DNA from: Chloroflexota bacterium
Lineage (GTDB): Bacteria > Chloroflexota > Anaerolineae > B4-G1
Assembly (NCBI GenBank): GCA_012514315.1
Contig: JAAZAN010000242.1
Location: forward strand, 1-45,995
Reading direction: 5' to 3'
Length of the DNA stretch: 45,995 nt
Below the pieces are notes generated by a model, which was not told the DNA's origin, searched no databases, and worked only from the letters and a program-made list of their open reading frames with translations. Shown piece after piece: positions 1 through 8,419 of the stretch. The position numbers and the translations under genes are program-made. Within the stretch, counting starts at the first letter, position 1. Every line of letters starts with the position of its first letter.

Positions 1-1
1 C

Positions 2-160
2 GACCCATACGAAGAGGACCTGAAGGTGTTTCGTAGTTCTGCATTGGGGCAGGCGTTCCGCGACAGCAACCAGACCGTCCTGAGCCGGTTCAGCCCTGAG
101 GACCTCGCCGCCCTCGAGCAGTTGCTGAAGCGGGGCAACGCCCCCCTCAGTCCGGGGTAG
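2..160 (+). CDS. C-terminal end of an unidentified protein (partial)
   Basis: An open frame runs in from the left edge and ends at TAG 158-160, giving 52 residues. The tail is acidic and helical, with the stretch LSRFSPEDLAALEQLLKR. That pattern resembles the last helix of MarR-type winged-helix regulators, but it is too short to assign. It is convergent with the next gene, which ends 24 bases away on the other strand. The start lies outside the window. Confidence 0.55.
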   Translation, partial: DPYEEDLKVFRSSALGQAFRDSNQTVLSRFSPEDLAALEQLLKRGNAPLSPG

Positions 161-184
161 GTTGGTGTAGGTATTCTTGTAGCA

Positions 185-1006
185 TTACGTGTTCGAGTCT
201 GCTGCTGCGCAACGGTATCGACCCCACAGCCAATTTGGTAGAGCGCCAACCTTCTCGAGTAGACAGGCCATGTTGAGCCCTAAAATAGCTCGCTTGTCTC
301 TATCTGAAATGTCTGAATAGACGACCATTCCGACTCCAACGGCCGGATCGCTCAGCGGTGCATCCGATCCAAGCAGGAGCTTGTCCGACCCGTACTTTCG
401 CACACCGTCCTCAATCAGCCCCAGCCGATTGAGTGACCAGATGTTATCGTAGACGTTCGCATACGTCCGTGAGATGACAGAAGCCCCGCCGTGCCCCCTG
501 ATCAGGACCAGATTCGGAAACTCCCGGACAATGCGACTGATCTCTACCTCAGACCAGAGGTGGTTCAGGATCAGCATGTTGTGATCTTGGGCGAACGAGT
601 ACACAGCCATCATATTGGGCCCATCACCCGGATAGCCCTGCGGCTCGTTATACAGCTTGATGCCGCGTACCCCCTCCCCGAACACCCTGTCCAACTCGGC
701 CAGCGTATCACTCAGCTCGACGTGTGGGTTCACGTGCGCGAATGGGATGAGTCGATCAGGCGCGTGGCGCACGCATTCCAGCAGGAAGTCGTTGTTCAGG
801 CGGACATCGACCCCGTTTTGCAGGGACATGCCACCCATGACGCAACTGGCATCGACACAGTAACCATCCATGAGTCGGATCAGTTCTGCGGCAACCTCAA
901 GCGGGGTGCGCCAGCCATCCCAACCGAATGCGTGAGTGTGGCCGTCGATGACCATCACGCCGGGCAGGCCCAGACCAAGGCGCCACTGGTCCAGAATCCC
1001 ACTCAT
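185..1006 (-). CDS. Metal-dependent amidohydrolase (TIM-barrel, amidohydrolase_2-like)
   Basis: A 273-residue protein with an intact amidohydrolase metal site. It has the N-terminal HxH in DGHTHAF (H23, H25), a His in LNHLWSE, a His in RGHGG and a C-terminal Asp in LGSDAPLSDP. Proteins of this family hydrolyse C-N or ester bonds or decarboxylate small substrates in the cytoplasm; the substrate cannot be read from the sequence. Its ATG overlaps the stop of the upstream gene by four bases (ATGA), so the two are translationally coupled. It is the last gene of the minus-strand catabolic block. Length and motifs fit a complete enzyme. Confidence 0.85.
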   Translation of the reverse strand: MSGILDQWRLGLGLPGVMVIDGHTHAFGWDGWRTPLEVAAELIRLMDGYCVDASCVMGGMSLQNGVDVRLNNDFLLECVRHAPDRLIPFAHVNPHVELSDTLAELDRVFGEGVRGIKLYNEPQGYPGDGPNMMAVYSFAQDHNMLILNHLWSEVEISRIVREFPNLVLIRGHGGASVISRTYANVYDNIWSLNRLGLIEDGVRKYGSDKLLLGSDAPLSDPAVGVGMVVYSDISDRDKRAILGLNMACLLEKVGALPNWLWGRYRCAAADSNT

Positions 1007-1827
1007 CGCACCGCCTCCAGCAATCGCACGATGTTTCCACTGCAGATCGCCTTCTTGGTCGCCAGATCCACGTCGTCCGAATACTGCACCATCGACACGA
1101 CCATGCCCGGATCGTAGATGGGCAGACCACTCCCGAAGACAACGCGTTCAGCCCCGATCCCGGTAGCAACCCGCCTCCAATAGCCGCCCATAGTGGTCGT
1201 GTCGATATGGAGGTTCGGCGCCCTGCGCATGAGGGCCATCGTGGAGAACGCCAGGCCCACACCGCCACTCGCGTGCGATAGCACCATGGGTAGATGGGGA
1301 TGGGCGATGCATACATCGCGGAGTCTGTCCAAGGCCGTGTCGTCCGGCACACCCTGCGTCGTCACGGGTCCCGAGAAACGACCCGTGTCTGCGAAATCGA
1401 GCAGACACGGTACGTGGTGTTCTTCGAGCACCGTGCACAGGTTGTCCCACAGCCACAGGAACGGCGGCGCTTTACCCATCATCAAGCGTGCCACGCGGAC
1501 GCCGGCATCGAGCATGTCTGCGACCATCCCGCGCGCAGTTGGGAGATCCGGGTCATCAATGGGATCCAACACCCAGACCGGATGCAGACGGTCTACGCCG
1601 TCGATCCACTCCAAGAGCCGTCGATTCCCAGCCTCCCGTGGGTACCTGACGCGTGCCTCGCTGTTCACTACCAGGGCTTCGGCAATGTCGTATCTATCCA
1701 TGACGTCTAGCGCGGCGTCTGCTGTGAGAGATCGATAGCCGGCCGGGGAGGACAGCGTCCCGAGGGTCACGCACGTGTCGAAAAGGTGCAATTCCTGAAT
1801 CGGAACTGTGGCATGTTTCCGCTGCAT
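1003..1827 (-). CDS. Amidohydrolase-fold protein lacking most metal ligands
   Basis: A 274-residue protein of the same fold as its downstream neighbour. The ATG at 1827 is chosen because AAGGAG lies six to seven bases upstream; an open frame continues to 1908 but has no ribosome site. The positions that should bind metal are changed: the usual HxH is DTCVTLG (residues 17-23), the inner barrel His segment reads LLDFADTG, and the final Asp motif reads FGSGLPIYDP. LSHASGG keeps one His. The fold is seen and the loss of metal chemistry is inferred. It may be a non-catalytic partner of the 185-1006 enzyme or use a different mechanism. The ATGA overlap supports joint expression. Confidence 0.75.
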   Translation of the reverse strand: MQRKHATVPIQELHLFDTCVTLGTLSSPAGYRSLTADAALDVMDRYDIAEALVVNSEARVRYPREAGNRRLLEWIDGVDRLHPVWVLDPIDDPDLPTARGMVADMLDAGVRVARLMMGKAPPFLWLWDNLCTVLEEHHVPCLLDFADTGRFSGPVTTQGVPDDTALDRLRDVCIAHPHLPMVLSHASGGVGLAFSTMALMRRAPNLHIDTTTMGGYWRRVATGIGAERVVFGSGLPIYDPGMVVSMVQYSDDVDLATKKAICSGNIVRLLEAVR

Positions 1828-1948
1828 CAAACTCCTTTGCACGAGTGCGTCGAGATGCCTTCGGGGCTTGCCTTTGCAGTCGGATGGTGCGTGACGTGAT
1901 GGGGGCAACCTTCATCGTTGGTCACAATGTGGTTACCCCCTGGCCGTT

Positions 1949-3115
1949 TCAGCCCTTCTCGGCGATCTCGATCGCCTTGCGCACCAGGTCAGCGCGCCGC
2001 TTCACCTCGTCCGTGGGCACCTCGATCAAGCCCCCGCTCACGATACGCCAGATCAGGTCCTCCGCCACCGGGCACAGACCCTCCTGGTACGTGTAGTCGC
2101 TCTCGTAGAAAGGACAGCGGATCGGGCAATCCGGATGCCCGTAGATCTTCGTGCCTTCCGCGAAGAAGTCGTGCGCGTACGTCGGCTTCATCGTGAACCC
2201 GAACCTCAGCGGAGCCCCCACTTCCGCGACCACTTTCTTGAATCGCTCGTACTCCAGACCGTGCTGGTCACCCTCCCACAGGCACGCCCAGATATACCCG
2301 GTCTGTACGGCATCCGCCGGCACCTCGCGGTTGCGCAACCACGCGCAGTCGGCGACCGCCTCATTCATGATCCGCAGGTTCTCGGTGTATTCATCAAGAT
2401 AGTTGTCCACCCGCTGCAACTGCGCGAGTCCAACCGCCGCCGTCATCTCGTTCATGCGGTAGTTCAGCGCCATGTACCGCGTTGGCACCTCGCCGCCGAA
2501 GGCCCAGCCGCCGTACAGGCCGTCGTGGAGATCGCTGCGGCTCATCGTCAGCATGCCGCCGTCGCCGGTCGTGAGCTGCTTGCTTTGCTGAAAACTGAAG
2601 CATCCCACGTCACCGTACGAGCCCGAGTGCTTGCCTTTCCAGTACGAACCCATACTGTGGGCGCAGTCCTCGATCATGAAGATCCCGTGCTCGTCGCAGA
2701 TCCGCCGGATTTCGTCCAGCTCAGCGCACAGGCCCCACAGGTTGGTCACGATGAGCGCCTTCGTCCGATCGGTGATGTTCGCCCGCACCGAATCCGGGTC
2801 CATCAGGTACGTTCCGTACTTGATGTCGGCGAACCGTGGCACGGCGTTGAAATAGACCGTTGCCATAGCGCTGAAGTGCACGATGGGATCGCAGATCACC
2901 TCGAAGCCTGGGCCCGCCCCACTGATGGTCACCGCCGTGCCGAGCGCCGTCATCGCCGTATTGCGGACGACGGCGTACTTCACCCCGACCTTCTCGGCGA
3001 AAGCCTCCTCGAAGCGACGGGTCATGCTGTCGGCCTCGTGGTAGTAGCTGAGATGACCGCTCGTAAGTACCTGATCCAGGTACTTACGCTCCAAATCCCC
3101 AAATATCCGCGTCAT
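1949..3115 (-). CDS. DegT/DnrJ/EryC1/StrS-family PLP aminotransferase (copy 1)
   Basis: A 388-residue fold-type I PLP enzyme of the sugar/aminocyclitol aminotransferase family. The catalytic lysine is K179 in SFQQSKQLTTGDGG, and the cofactor-binding Asp is D150 in IEDCAHS. The C-terminal part carries a Cys-rich stretch, HPDCPIRCPF. The start has AAGGAG eight bases upstream. Family members normally move an amino group from Glu or Gln to a keto-sugar or keto-cyclitol. In this import/hydrolysis context the enzyme could run in the degradative direction (inference). A close paralog sits at 5519-6679, and even the leader before the start is similar (CACAAGGAGAT). Confidence 0.9.
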   Translation of the reverse strand: MTRIFGDLERKYLDQVLTSGHLSYYHEADSMTRRFEEAFAEKVGVKYAVVRNTAMTALGTAVTISGAGPGFEVICDPIVHFSAMATVYFNAVPRFADIKYGTYLMDPDSVRANITDRTKALIVTNLWGLCAELDEIRRICDEHGIFMIEDCAHSMGSYWKGKHSGSYGDVGCFSFQQSKQLTTGDGGMLTMSRSDLHDGLYGGWAFGGEVPTRYMALNYRMNEMTAAVGLAQLQRVDNYLDEYTENLRIMNEAVADCAWLRNREVPADAVQTGYIWACLWEGDQHGLEYERFKKVVAEVGAPLRFGFTMKPTYAHDFFAEGTKIYGHPDCPIRCPFYESDYTYQEGLCPVAEDLIWRIVSGGLIEVPTDEVKRRADLVRKAIEIAEKG

Positions 3116-3196
3116 GTCTCGATCTCCTTGTGATGATATGGGTGTGGGCTTTCCTCGACACGATTCTGCCCACCCACACTCGACTTTTCTCTCGCG

Positions 3197-4330
3197 CTAC
3201 GGTAATCTTTCCGGAGCATCACCCCAGTCAGGCACTTTGATGAGTTCGCCGTTTCTGAGGGCGGACTTGTGCGCTATCACACCAGCGGCGACGTATCGCG
3301 CCGCTTCCCATGCATTCACCGTGGGCAACCGCTCTTCGGCACACGCGCTGACAAACTCGTCGACCAGGTAGGCATGGGACCCGCCGTGCCCACCCAGATC
3401 GGAAGCCAGCGGCTCGGGCAAGGGGTCGCGGTAGGCCTCCACATCGACGGGCTGCCGCTGGCTCGTCGTGACGAACTGAGCTCCGTCCGACCCAAGCTCG
3501 AAGGAGGCGGCCGTGCCCAGCAGTCGGACGATGCCTTCCTGGAAGACGTGCCCCACGCGGCGGAACTCGCAGAGCCGCGCGATGGACCCGTCACTCAGGC
3601 GGTAGACTGCCACCTCGTTACTGAACGTATTTCCCGATTCAGAGTCCGCACGGAAGTATTCGTCGTTAGGGAAGACGTATCCGAAGGCGGACACTTCCGT
3701 CACGTGCGCGCCCGTGATCGATATCGGCACGCACGCTGTGTGGGTGGAGTAGTGCATCGGGGCGCCGCCACCGGCTGCCATGACCTCTTCCCGTGTCCTG
3801 CCCGTGCGCGTCATCGCCACCTCGATCAAGCCCCCGCCGACCGTGTCGTGCAGATAGTCGGCCTCGACAAAGATGACCTGGCCCAATTCTCCGGTCTGGA
3901 ACTTCTTGCGACAGAAGACGACCTCGGGGCGGTAGTAGGACGTCTCGCCCATCATGTAAATCTGTCCCGTTCGCTTCACGGCCTCGATCAGCTTATCACA
4001 CCAGTCCAGGATCACGTCGCCGTCGTTATCCGACATGATGGGCACGGCGGTATACACGTGTTTGCCCGCTTCCATGGCCTGGATGGCCTGCGGAGCGTGC
4101 ATCCAAGGCGGCGTCATGATCACCAGCGCATCCAAATCGGATCGGCAGATCTCGTCGAGACTGCCGTACGTCTCCGTGATCCCGATCTCCTGGGCGAACT
4201 CCGCCAGGCGGTCTGCCCGGACGTCACAGAGCGCGATCCGACTGACATCAGGATGGGCCTTGAAGCGCTTGACGAATCCGCTACCGAATGACCCCAGTCC
4301 TACCATACCCACACTGATCTTGTGTCTCAC
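3197..4330 (-). CDS. Gfo/Idh/MocA-family NAD(P)-dependent oxidoreductase
   Basis: A protein of 377 residues with an N-terminal Rossmann fold, GMVGLGSFG (G11, G13, G16), and a C-terminal alpha/beta substrate domain. The family oxidises or reduces sugars, inositols and their derivatives. GTG at 4330 is preferred because GGAGG stands five bases upstream; an in-frame ATG at 4342 would add four residues but abuts the repeat at 4347-4443. The usual lysine motif after strand 4 (EKP) reads KHVYTAVP here (residues 90-97), so the canonical Lys is absent. It lies between the two DegT aminotransferases, a pairing typical of amino-sugar or aminocyclitol metabolism. Confidence 0.87.
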   Translation of the reverse strand: MRHKISVGMVGLGSFGSGFVKRFKAHPDVSRIALCDVRADRLAEFAQEIGITETYGSLDEICRSDLDALVIMTPPWMHAPQAIQAMEAGKHVYTAVPIMSDNDGDVILDWCDKLIEAVKRTGQIYMMGETSYYRPEVVFCRKKFQTGELGQVIFVEADYLHDTVGGGLIEVAMTRTGRTREEVMAAGGGAPMHYSTHTACVPISITGAHVTEVSAFGYVFPNDEYFRADSESGNTFSNEVAVYRLSDGSIARLCEFRRVGHVFQEGIVRLLGTAASFELGSDGAQFVTTSQRQPVDVEAYRDPLPEPLASDLGGHGGSHAYLVDEFVSACAEERLPTVNAWEAARYVAAGVIAHKSALRNGELIKVPDWGDAPERLP

Positions 4331-4346
4331 ACGCACCTCCATTTAC

Positions 4347-4443
4347 CCTCTCGCCAGCCCTCTCCTATAGGAGAGGGCTGGCGCAGGACCCTCGACCGAG
4401 CGTACTGAGCACCCTCGCCCCGCGGGAGAGGACTGGGGTGAGG
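4347..4443. repeat. REP-like palindromic intergenic element
   Basis: It contains a perfect 32-base palindrome at 4352-4383 (arms CGCCAGCCCTCTCCTA and its complement), followed by a CCCTCGCCCCGCGGGA/GAGGACTGGGGTGAGG segment at 4412-4443. This purine/pyrimidine-biased composition is typical of dispersed REP-like elements seen in many high-GC bacteria. It lies between the Gfo/Idh gene and the deacetylase gene, and could act as a processing or partial termination hairpin in the minus-strand transcript. No second copy was seen in this window. Confidence 0.7.
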
Positions 4444-4467
4444 AAAGCGTTCCAACGCCCGTCGACA

Positions 4468-5343
4468 TCAATCTGCGGAATAGCTCTGCACCAGCTGGCT
4501 GACTGTCACGAAGCGCACGCCGCCTGATGCGCGCGCATGCTCGAATAGCCGACGGTACACGTTCAAGCCTGTGGCATACTCCCACGTCATTGTGTTGTAA
4601 TGGGATAGCGTCACGAACGCCCCGCCCAACCGGCGCACGCGATCGTAGTCGGACCTGACGTACTGGAAATGCCACTCCTCTTCGTCTGGCATCACCCGCG
4701 GCGTGTACTCCGCCATCATCGGGACCTCGAGCACGCCCGACTTGTACCGAAAGGGATGCGGCGGCACGTCCGCCTGCCAGTGCTCACCGGCGGTTGCGGG
4801 GTCGATTGCGTACCGTTCAGGCTTCGGGTGCCACCAACCCATCGGGTTCACGACGAGGTTGGAGCTCCATTCGAACCCCTGATCGGCCAGGGCCTGGTAC
4901 GTCGTGTCGCACATCTCCAGGCACGGGGACCGAAAGCCCTTGGACTGGTACCCTAGCGCGTCCTGGAGTATGGATCTGCCGCGGGCCAGCCGAGCGCTGA
5001 TGACCTCCAGCGTGTGCTGCTTGCTGATCTCCTCGGGCTCGCGCTCCCAGCGCTCCTTGCGCTCCGGGATGATATGCAGCATGAAATCCGGCGCCACACC
5101 GAACTCGAAGCCGGTGTGATCGAAGCCGTGTTGTTGTATCTCGTGGCCCGAATCCAGCGCCCGCCTCAACTGCGCCACCCACTCGGGTTTCTTGTCGATG
5201 CGGGTCCCACCATGGTGTGGGACGACGAAGAAGGTTGCTGGGACCGCCTGCTCGTCGAGGAAATCGAGGAGCTGCTCGAAGCGCCCAGGATCCGCGCCCC
5301 CTGCATCGTCGTTGGTGAGTGCGAAAAGCGTCTCTGGTATCAT
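4468..5343 (-). CDS. Polysaccharide deacetylase-like (NodB-fold) protein
   Basis: A 291-residue NodB-fold protein. Motif 1 is TNDDAG (residues 10-15), with the Asp pair used for catalysis and metal binding. A His-rich motif, HEIQQHGFDHTG (residues 67-78), supplies the metal histidines, and GFRSPC follows near residue 138. A late LSHYNT may supply the other active-site His. No signal peptide is evident, so it probably acts in the cytoplasm on an imported saccharide or on another C-N bond. The ATG at 5343 has GGGAGAAGG just upstream. It sits between an aminotransferase and an oxidoreductase, which fits N-deacetylation of an acetamido sugar (inference). Confidence 0.8.
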   Translation of the reverse strand: MIPETLFALTNDDAGGADPGRFEQLLDFLDEQAVPATFFVVPHHGGTRIDKKPEWVAQLRRALDSGHEIQQHGFDHTGFEFGVAPDFMLHIIPERKERWEREPEEISKQHTLEVISARLARGRSILQDALGYQSKGFRSPCLEMCDTTYQALADQGFEWSSNLVVNPMGWWHPKPERYAIDPATAGEHWQADVPPHPFRYKSGVLEVPMMAEYTPRVMPDEEEWHFQYVRSDYDRVRRLGGAFVTLSHYNTMTWEYATGLNVYRRLFEHARASGGVRFVTVSQLVQSYSAD

Positions 5344-5518
5344 CCTTCTCCCAGAGCGAGGTGTCGGTCATTCTGCCCCGCAAGCTTCGCTCACAGGCTC
5401 CGTTTGCCCCAGGTTATTTACAGGGCATCGTAGAGCGTGATATGCTGCGCATGAATTGTCCCAGCGACTGAAGAGCCGACCGGGATTTCTCAGGATGTAT
5501 CGCCGATTCTGTCCGTAT

Positions 5519-6679
5519 CTAGCCTTTTTCGGTGATCCTGATTGCTTTTCGTAGCAGGTCCGCCCGCTCTCTGACGTCGTCGGAAGGTACCTGCATGATG
5601 CCCGCGTTAACGATGCGCCAGATTAGATCCTCGGCCACAGGGCAGATGCCGTCCTGATATCGGTAATCGCTCTTGTAGAAGGGACATCGCACCGGACAGT
5701 CCGGGTGACCATACGCCGTCGAGACCTTGAAGATATCGTAGTTGTAGGCTGGGGTCTGATTGAATCCGAAGCGCAGCGGAAGCCCCAGATCGGCCACCAC
5801 CTGCTTGAAACGTTCGTGCTCCAGACCGTGGTGATCACCCTCCCACAGGCACGCCCAGGCGTACCCGGACTGTACGGCGTCCGCCGGCACCTCCCGGTTG
5901 CGCAACCACGCGCAGTCGGCGATCGCCTCGTTCATAGTGCGCAGGTTCTCGTTGTACTCCTCGAGATACCCATCCACCCGCTGCAACTGAGCCAGCCCGA
6001 CAGCCGCCGTCATCTCGTTCATGCGGAAATTCAGGGTCAGGAACGCTGGAGATTCCCCGCTGAATGCCCATTCGTTGTACAGTCGGTCATACAGGTCGGC
6101 GCGATTCGTCGTCATCACACAGCCATCGCCCGTCGGGATATGCTTGCTCTGCTGGAAGCTGAAGCAACCCAGGTCGCCGTATGATCCGGCGTGCTTGCCC
6201 TTCCAGTACGATCCCACGCTGTGGGCGCAATCCTCGATCATAAAGATTCCATGCTCGTCGCAGATCGACCGGATCCCATCAAGCTCAGCGCAAAGCCCCC
6301 ATAGATTGGTCACGATCAGCGCTCTTGTCTTGTCGGTAATGTTGGCGCGGACTGACTCCGGATCCATCAAATACGTTCCATACTTGATATCGGCAAAGCG
6401 CGGTACCGCATTGAAGTAAAGCGCAGCCACCGCGCCAAAGTGCACTATTGGATCGCAGATCACCTCGGTTCCGACGCCGGCTCCGCTGATGCTGACGGCC
6501 TGTGCCAGCGCTGTCATCGCCGAGTTGCGTGCGATGCCATATCCCACGCCCGTCTTCTCCGCGAAGGCGCGTTCCAGCCGCGTGGTCATGCTGTTCTCTT
6601 CGTGGTACCACCCGAGGTGTCCGCTGGCGAGTACCTCTCTCAAATAGCCCAACTCTAGTTCGCCAAATTCACGGGCCAT
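5519..6679 (-). CDS. DegT/DnrJ/EryC1/StrS-family PLP aminotransferase (copy 2)
   Basis: A 386-residue paralog of the enzyme at 1949-3115, with long identical blocks (for example WGLCAELD, IEDCAHS, GCFSFQQSK). The catalytic Lys motif is SFQQSKHIPTGDGC. The start at 6679 is set by AAGGAG eight bases upstream; the frame is open to 6718, but MCLRFTYAQ lacks homology to copy 1. Sequences diverge just after the catalytic Lys and around GYAWACLWEG, so the two copies probably differ in substrate or form a heterodimer (inference). Both keep the active site, which suggests both are functional. Confidence 0.9.
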   Translation of the reverse strand: MAREFGELELGYLREVLASGHLGWYHEENSMTTRLERAFAEKTGVGYGIARNSAMTALAQAVSISGAGVGTEVICDPIVHFGAVAALYFNAVPRFADIKYGTYLMDPESVRANITDKTRALIVTNLWGLCAELDGIRSICDEHGIFMIEDCAHSVGSYWKGKHAGSYGDLGCFSFQQSKHIPTGDGCVMTTNRADLYDRLYNEWAFSGESPAFLTLNFRMNEMTAAVGLAQLQRVDGYLEEYNENLRTMNEAIADCAWLRNREVPADAVQSGYAWACLWEGDHHGLEHERFKQVVADLGLPLRFGFNQTPAYNYDIFKVSTAYGHPDCPVRCPFYKSDYRYQDGICPVAEDLIWRIVNAGIMQVPSDDVRERADLLRKAIRITEKG

Positions 6680-6787
6680 GGACTCATCTCCTTGTGCATA
6701 GGTAAATCGTAGACACAACTGTAGTCTGGGAGATAACGCTGGATGGGCTCACCGGTGCCCGACGAGCCAGTGAACCCATCCCCACAC

Positions 6788-7780
6788 CTACCGCATGGGC
6801 AGAACGCGTGCGGGATTGTGCACCAGCATTCGCTCTAAGGCCTCTTCCTCCAGGCCTAACTCCCGGAACCGTGGGAGGGTGTGTGTGAACATGTAGATGT
6901 ACGGCGGCGGGGGCATGAACGAACACGGGATAAACACGCCCTGTTCGTTCTCGAAGGCCCAGTCCAGCCCCAGCGCCAGGTGATCGCCAAACCCGTCGTC
7001 GAACAGGCGTCTGATCTCGGTGACGAGTCGCGCCATAGGCTGTGCCGGTCCGTCCGTCCGTAGGTTGGTGAGCAGGAACATCGCTCCACGCTCCATCAGG
7101 CTGCGCACGACCCACGGAATCTCCACGACGTGCCATGCTGTGTGGCCCAGAATCACGCGGGATGCGTCGGCGCCGGCGGCTTCTAGCGTGTTCAACTGCG
7201 CCTCAGCCGTGCCCAGGCCCTGCACGTGGGTCGTGATGGCCAGGCCAGTCTGCTGCTGAGCCTTCGCGCCGGCTTGAAACGTCTTGACCTCACCCGGCGT
7301 CAACTCGCTGGACGTCGAGGCCAGCTTGATGATCCCAGGCTTCACTTGCGACCCGTGGATGCCCTCCTCGAATTCCCCCACCATGATATCCGCGATTGCA
7401 TCAGCGTCATATTCCATGATGCGTGGGTCCAGCCACCGATTGGCAATACCGGCCCCGCATGGTCTGGCCTCATCGGCTGCCGCCTCACGGTAGAAGCCCG
7501 TTGACATCACGATATTCAGGCCGCTCCGTGCTGCCATCTCCTGATACACCCAGGGTTCGGCTCTCATCGGGATCGGCGTGCAATCCACAAACCCGTGACA
7601 ACCGTACTCATTCAGGCGCTTCAGGAACGGAGCACAGTAGGCCCGCAGCAACTCCACACGCTCCGGCGGTGTCGGCCCCTCCTGCATCCCGGCGATATCC
7701 GAGTAGATGTGTTCGTGCATCAGTACCGCTCCCAAACGCTCGGGCGCGATTGGGCCAGACACAGTCATCACTTGTCCCAT
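6788..7780 (-). CDS. Phosphotriesterase-family metal hydrolase (copy 1)
   Basis: A 330-residue (beta/alpha)8 hydrolase of the phosphotriesterase/lactonase family. The binuclear site is visible: HEH in VLMHEHIYSD (near residues 22-24), the carboxylated Lys in GIIKLASTS, His in ITTHVQG, His in ILGHTAW and Asp in GLDWAFE. The start has AAGGAG nine bases upstream. Members outside the pesticide-degrading type usually act as lactonases or on sugar esters in the cytoplasm. With sugar transport and dehydrogenase genes nearby, a sugar-lactone substrate is plausible. A paralog begins the same gene block (14431-15492). Confidence 0.85.
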   Translation of the reverse strand: MGQVMTVSGPIAPERLGAVLMHEHIYSDIAGMQEGPTPPERVELLRAYCAPFLKRLNEYGCHGFVDCTPIPMRAEPWVYQEMAARSGLNIVMSTGFYREAAADEARPCGAGIANRWLDPRIMEYDADAIADIMVGEFEEGIHGSQVKPGIIKLASTSSELTPGEVKTFQAGAKAQQQTGLAITTHVQGLGTAEAQLNTLEAAGADASRVILGHTAWHVVEIPWVVRSLMERGAMFLLTNLRTDGPAQPMARLVTEIRRLFDDGFGDHLALGLDWAFENEQGVFIPCSFMPPPPYIYMFTHTLPRFRELGLEEEALERMLVHNPARVLPMR

Positions 7781-7838
7781 AGTACAACTCTCCTTGCTAG
7801 ATCTAGTTCACTGCCTCTGCCATTGCCAGTTAGAACAC

Positions 7839-8297
7839 TCAGGCCTTCCGCCGCAGCGTGATCTTTCCGTCACCCTCCAGCAACAGGCGCCCCGCCTCTT
7901 TGCGCAGTAGCGCGATTTGCTCCCGACCCGCGATGCGTGCGAACAGGTTTGCGGGTATCCAACCCTGCTTCAGCTTGCTCTGTCCCCGGTCCCAGTAGAT
8001 GCCGATATCGTAGATCATGATGCCGTCCCGCGTGGGAGGTTGCCGGTAGTGGTAGAAGACGATATCGCCGTGCTCTGGGAACACGGTCGAGTTTTCATAA
8101 GGCAGTTCCTCCTTTGGGGGCGGCACGAAGCACCACATCTCAGGACCTGTCTCGCCACCATGATGGATGGCATCCGTGTGCTCGGTGGCGATGCCATCCC
8201 AGAAAACCTCACACGTGATCGGAGCTGCATCGTCCAGCATGTCGGCTACCAGCACAACTCCGCTCTGCTCAAATACGAGTTCAAATTGCTTACCCAA
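7839..8297 (-). CDS. DUF3830-family protein (cyclophilin-like fold)
   Basis: A 152-residue protein matching the DUF3830 pattern as I know it: an N-terminal beta-rich segment with DDAAPITCEVFW, a central ENSTVFPEHGDIVFY block, and GWIPANLFARI near the C-terminus. The start is TTG at 8297, with AGGAGG five bases upstream, an unusual start codon supported by a very strong ribosome site. The family has a predicted cyclophilin-like barrel and, to my knowledge, no settled function. It often sits in catabolic clusters with amidohydrolases. A small-molecule isomerase or binding role is only a guess. Confidence 0.75.
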   Translation of the reverse strand: MGKQFELVFEQSGVVLVADMLDDAAPITCEVFWDGIATEHTDAIHHGGETGPEMWCFVPPPKEELPYENSTVFPEHGDIVFYHYRQPPTRDGIMIYDIGIYWDRGQSKLKQGWIPANLFARIAGREQIALLRKEAGRLLLEGDGKITLRRKA

Positions 8298-8419
8298 GAT
8301 ATCCTCCTGTCATCATTCCCCGACCAATCTGACACGCCACCAAGAGTGGACTACGCCGTTTACCAGTCAGGTTCACCCCAAGCTGCTTCATCACGCCCTC
8401 CGCGGAGCTCCATCGTCAC

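Noticed and set aside
2135-3133. Long plus-strand frame of 332 codons
   Set aside because: It is the antisense shadow of the DegT aminotransferase gene; the translation is rich in His, Arg and Val with no motifs.
3140-3179. Inverted repeat GTGTGGG/CCCACAC before the DegT gene
   Set aside because: Seven pairs with a 24-base loop are likely by chance in GC-rich DNA.
3269-4291. 340-codon plus-strand frame opposite the Gfo/Idh gene
   Set aside because: Antisense shadow caused by high GC; the minus-strand protein has clear Rossmann and family motifs.
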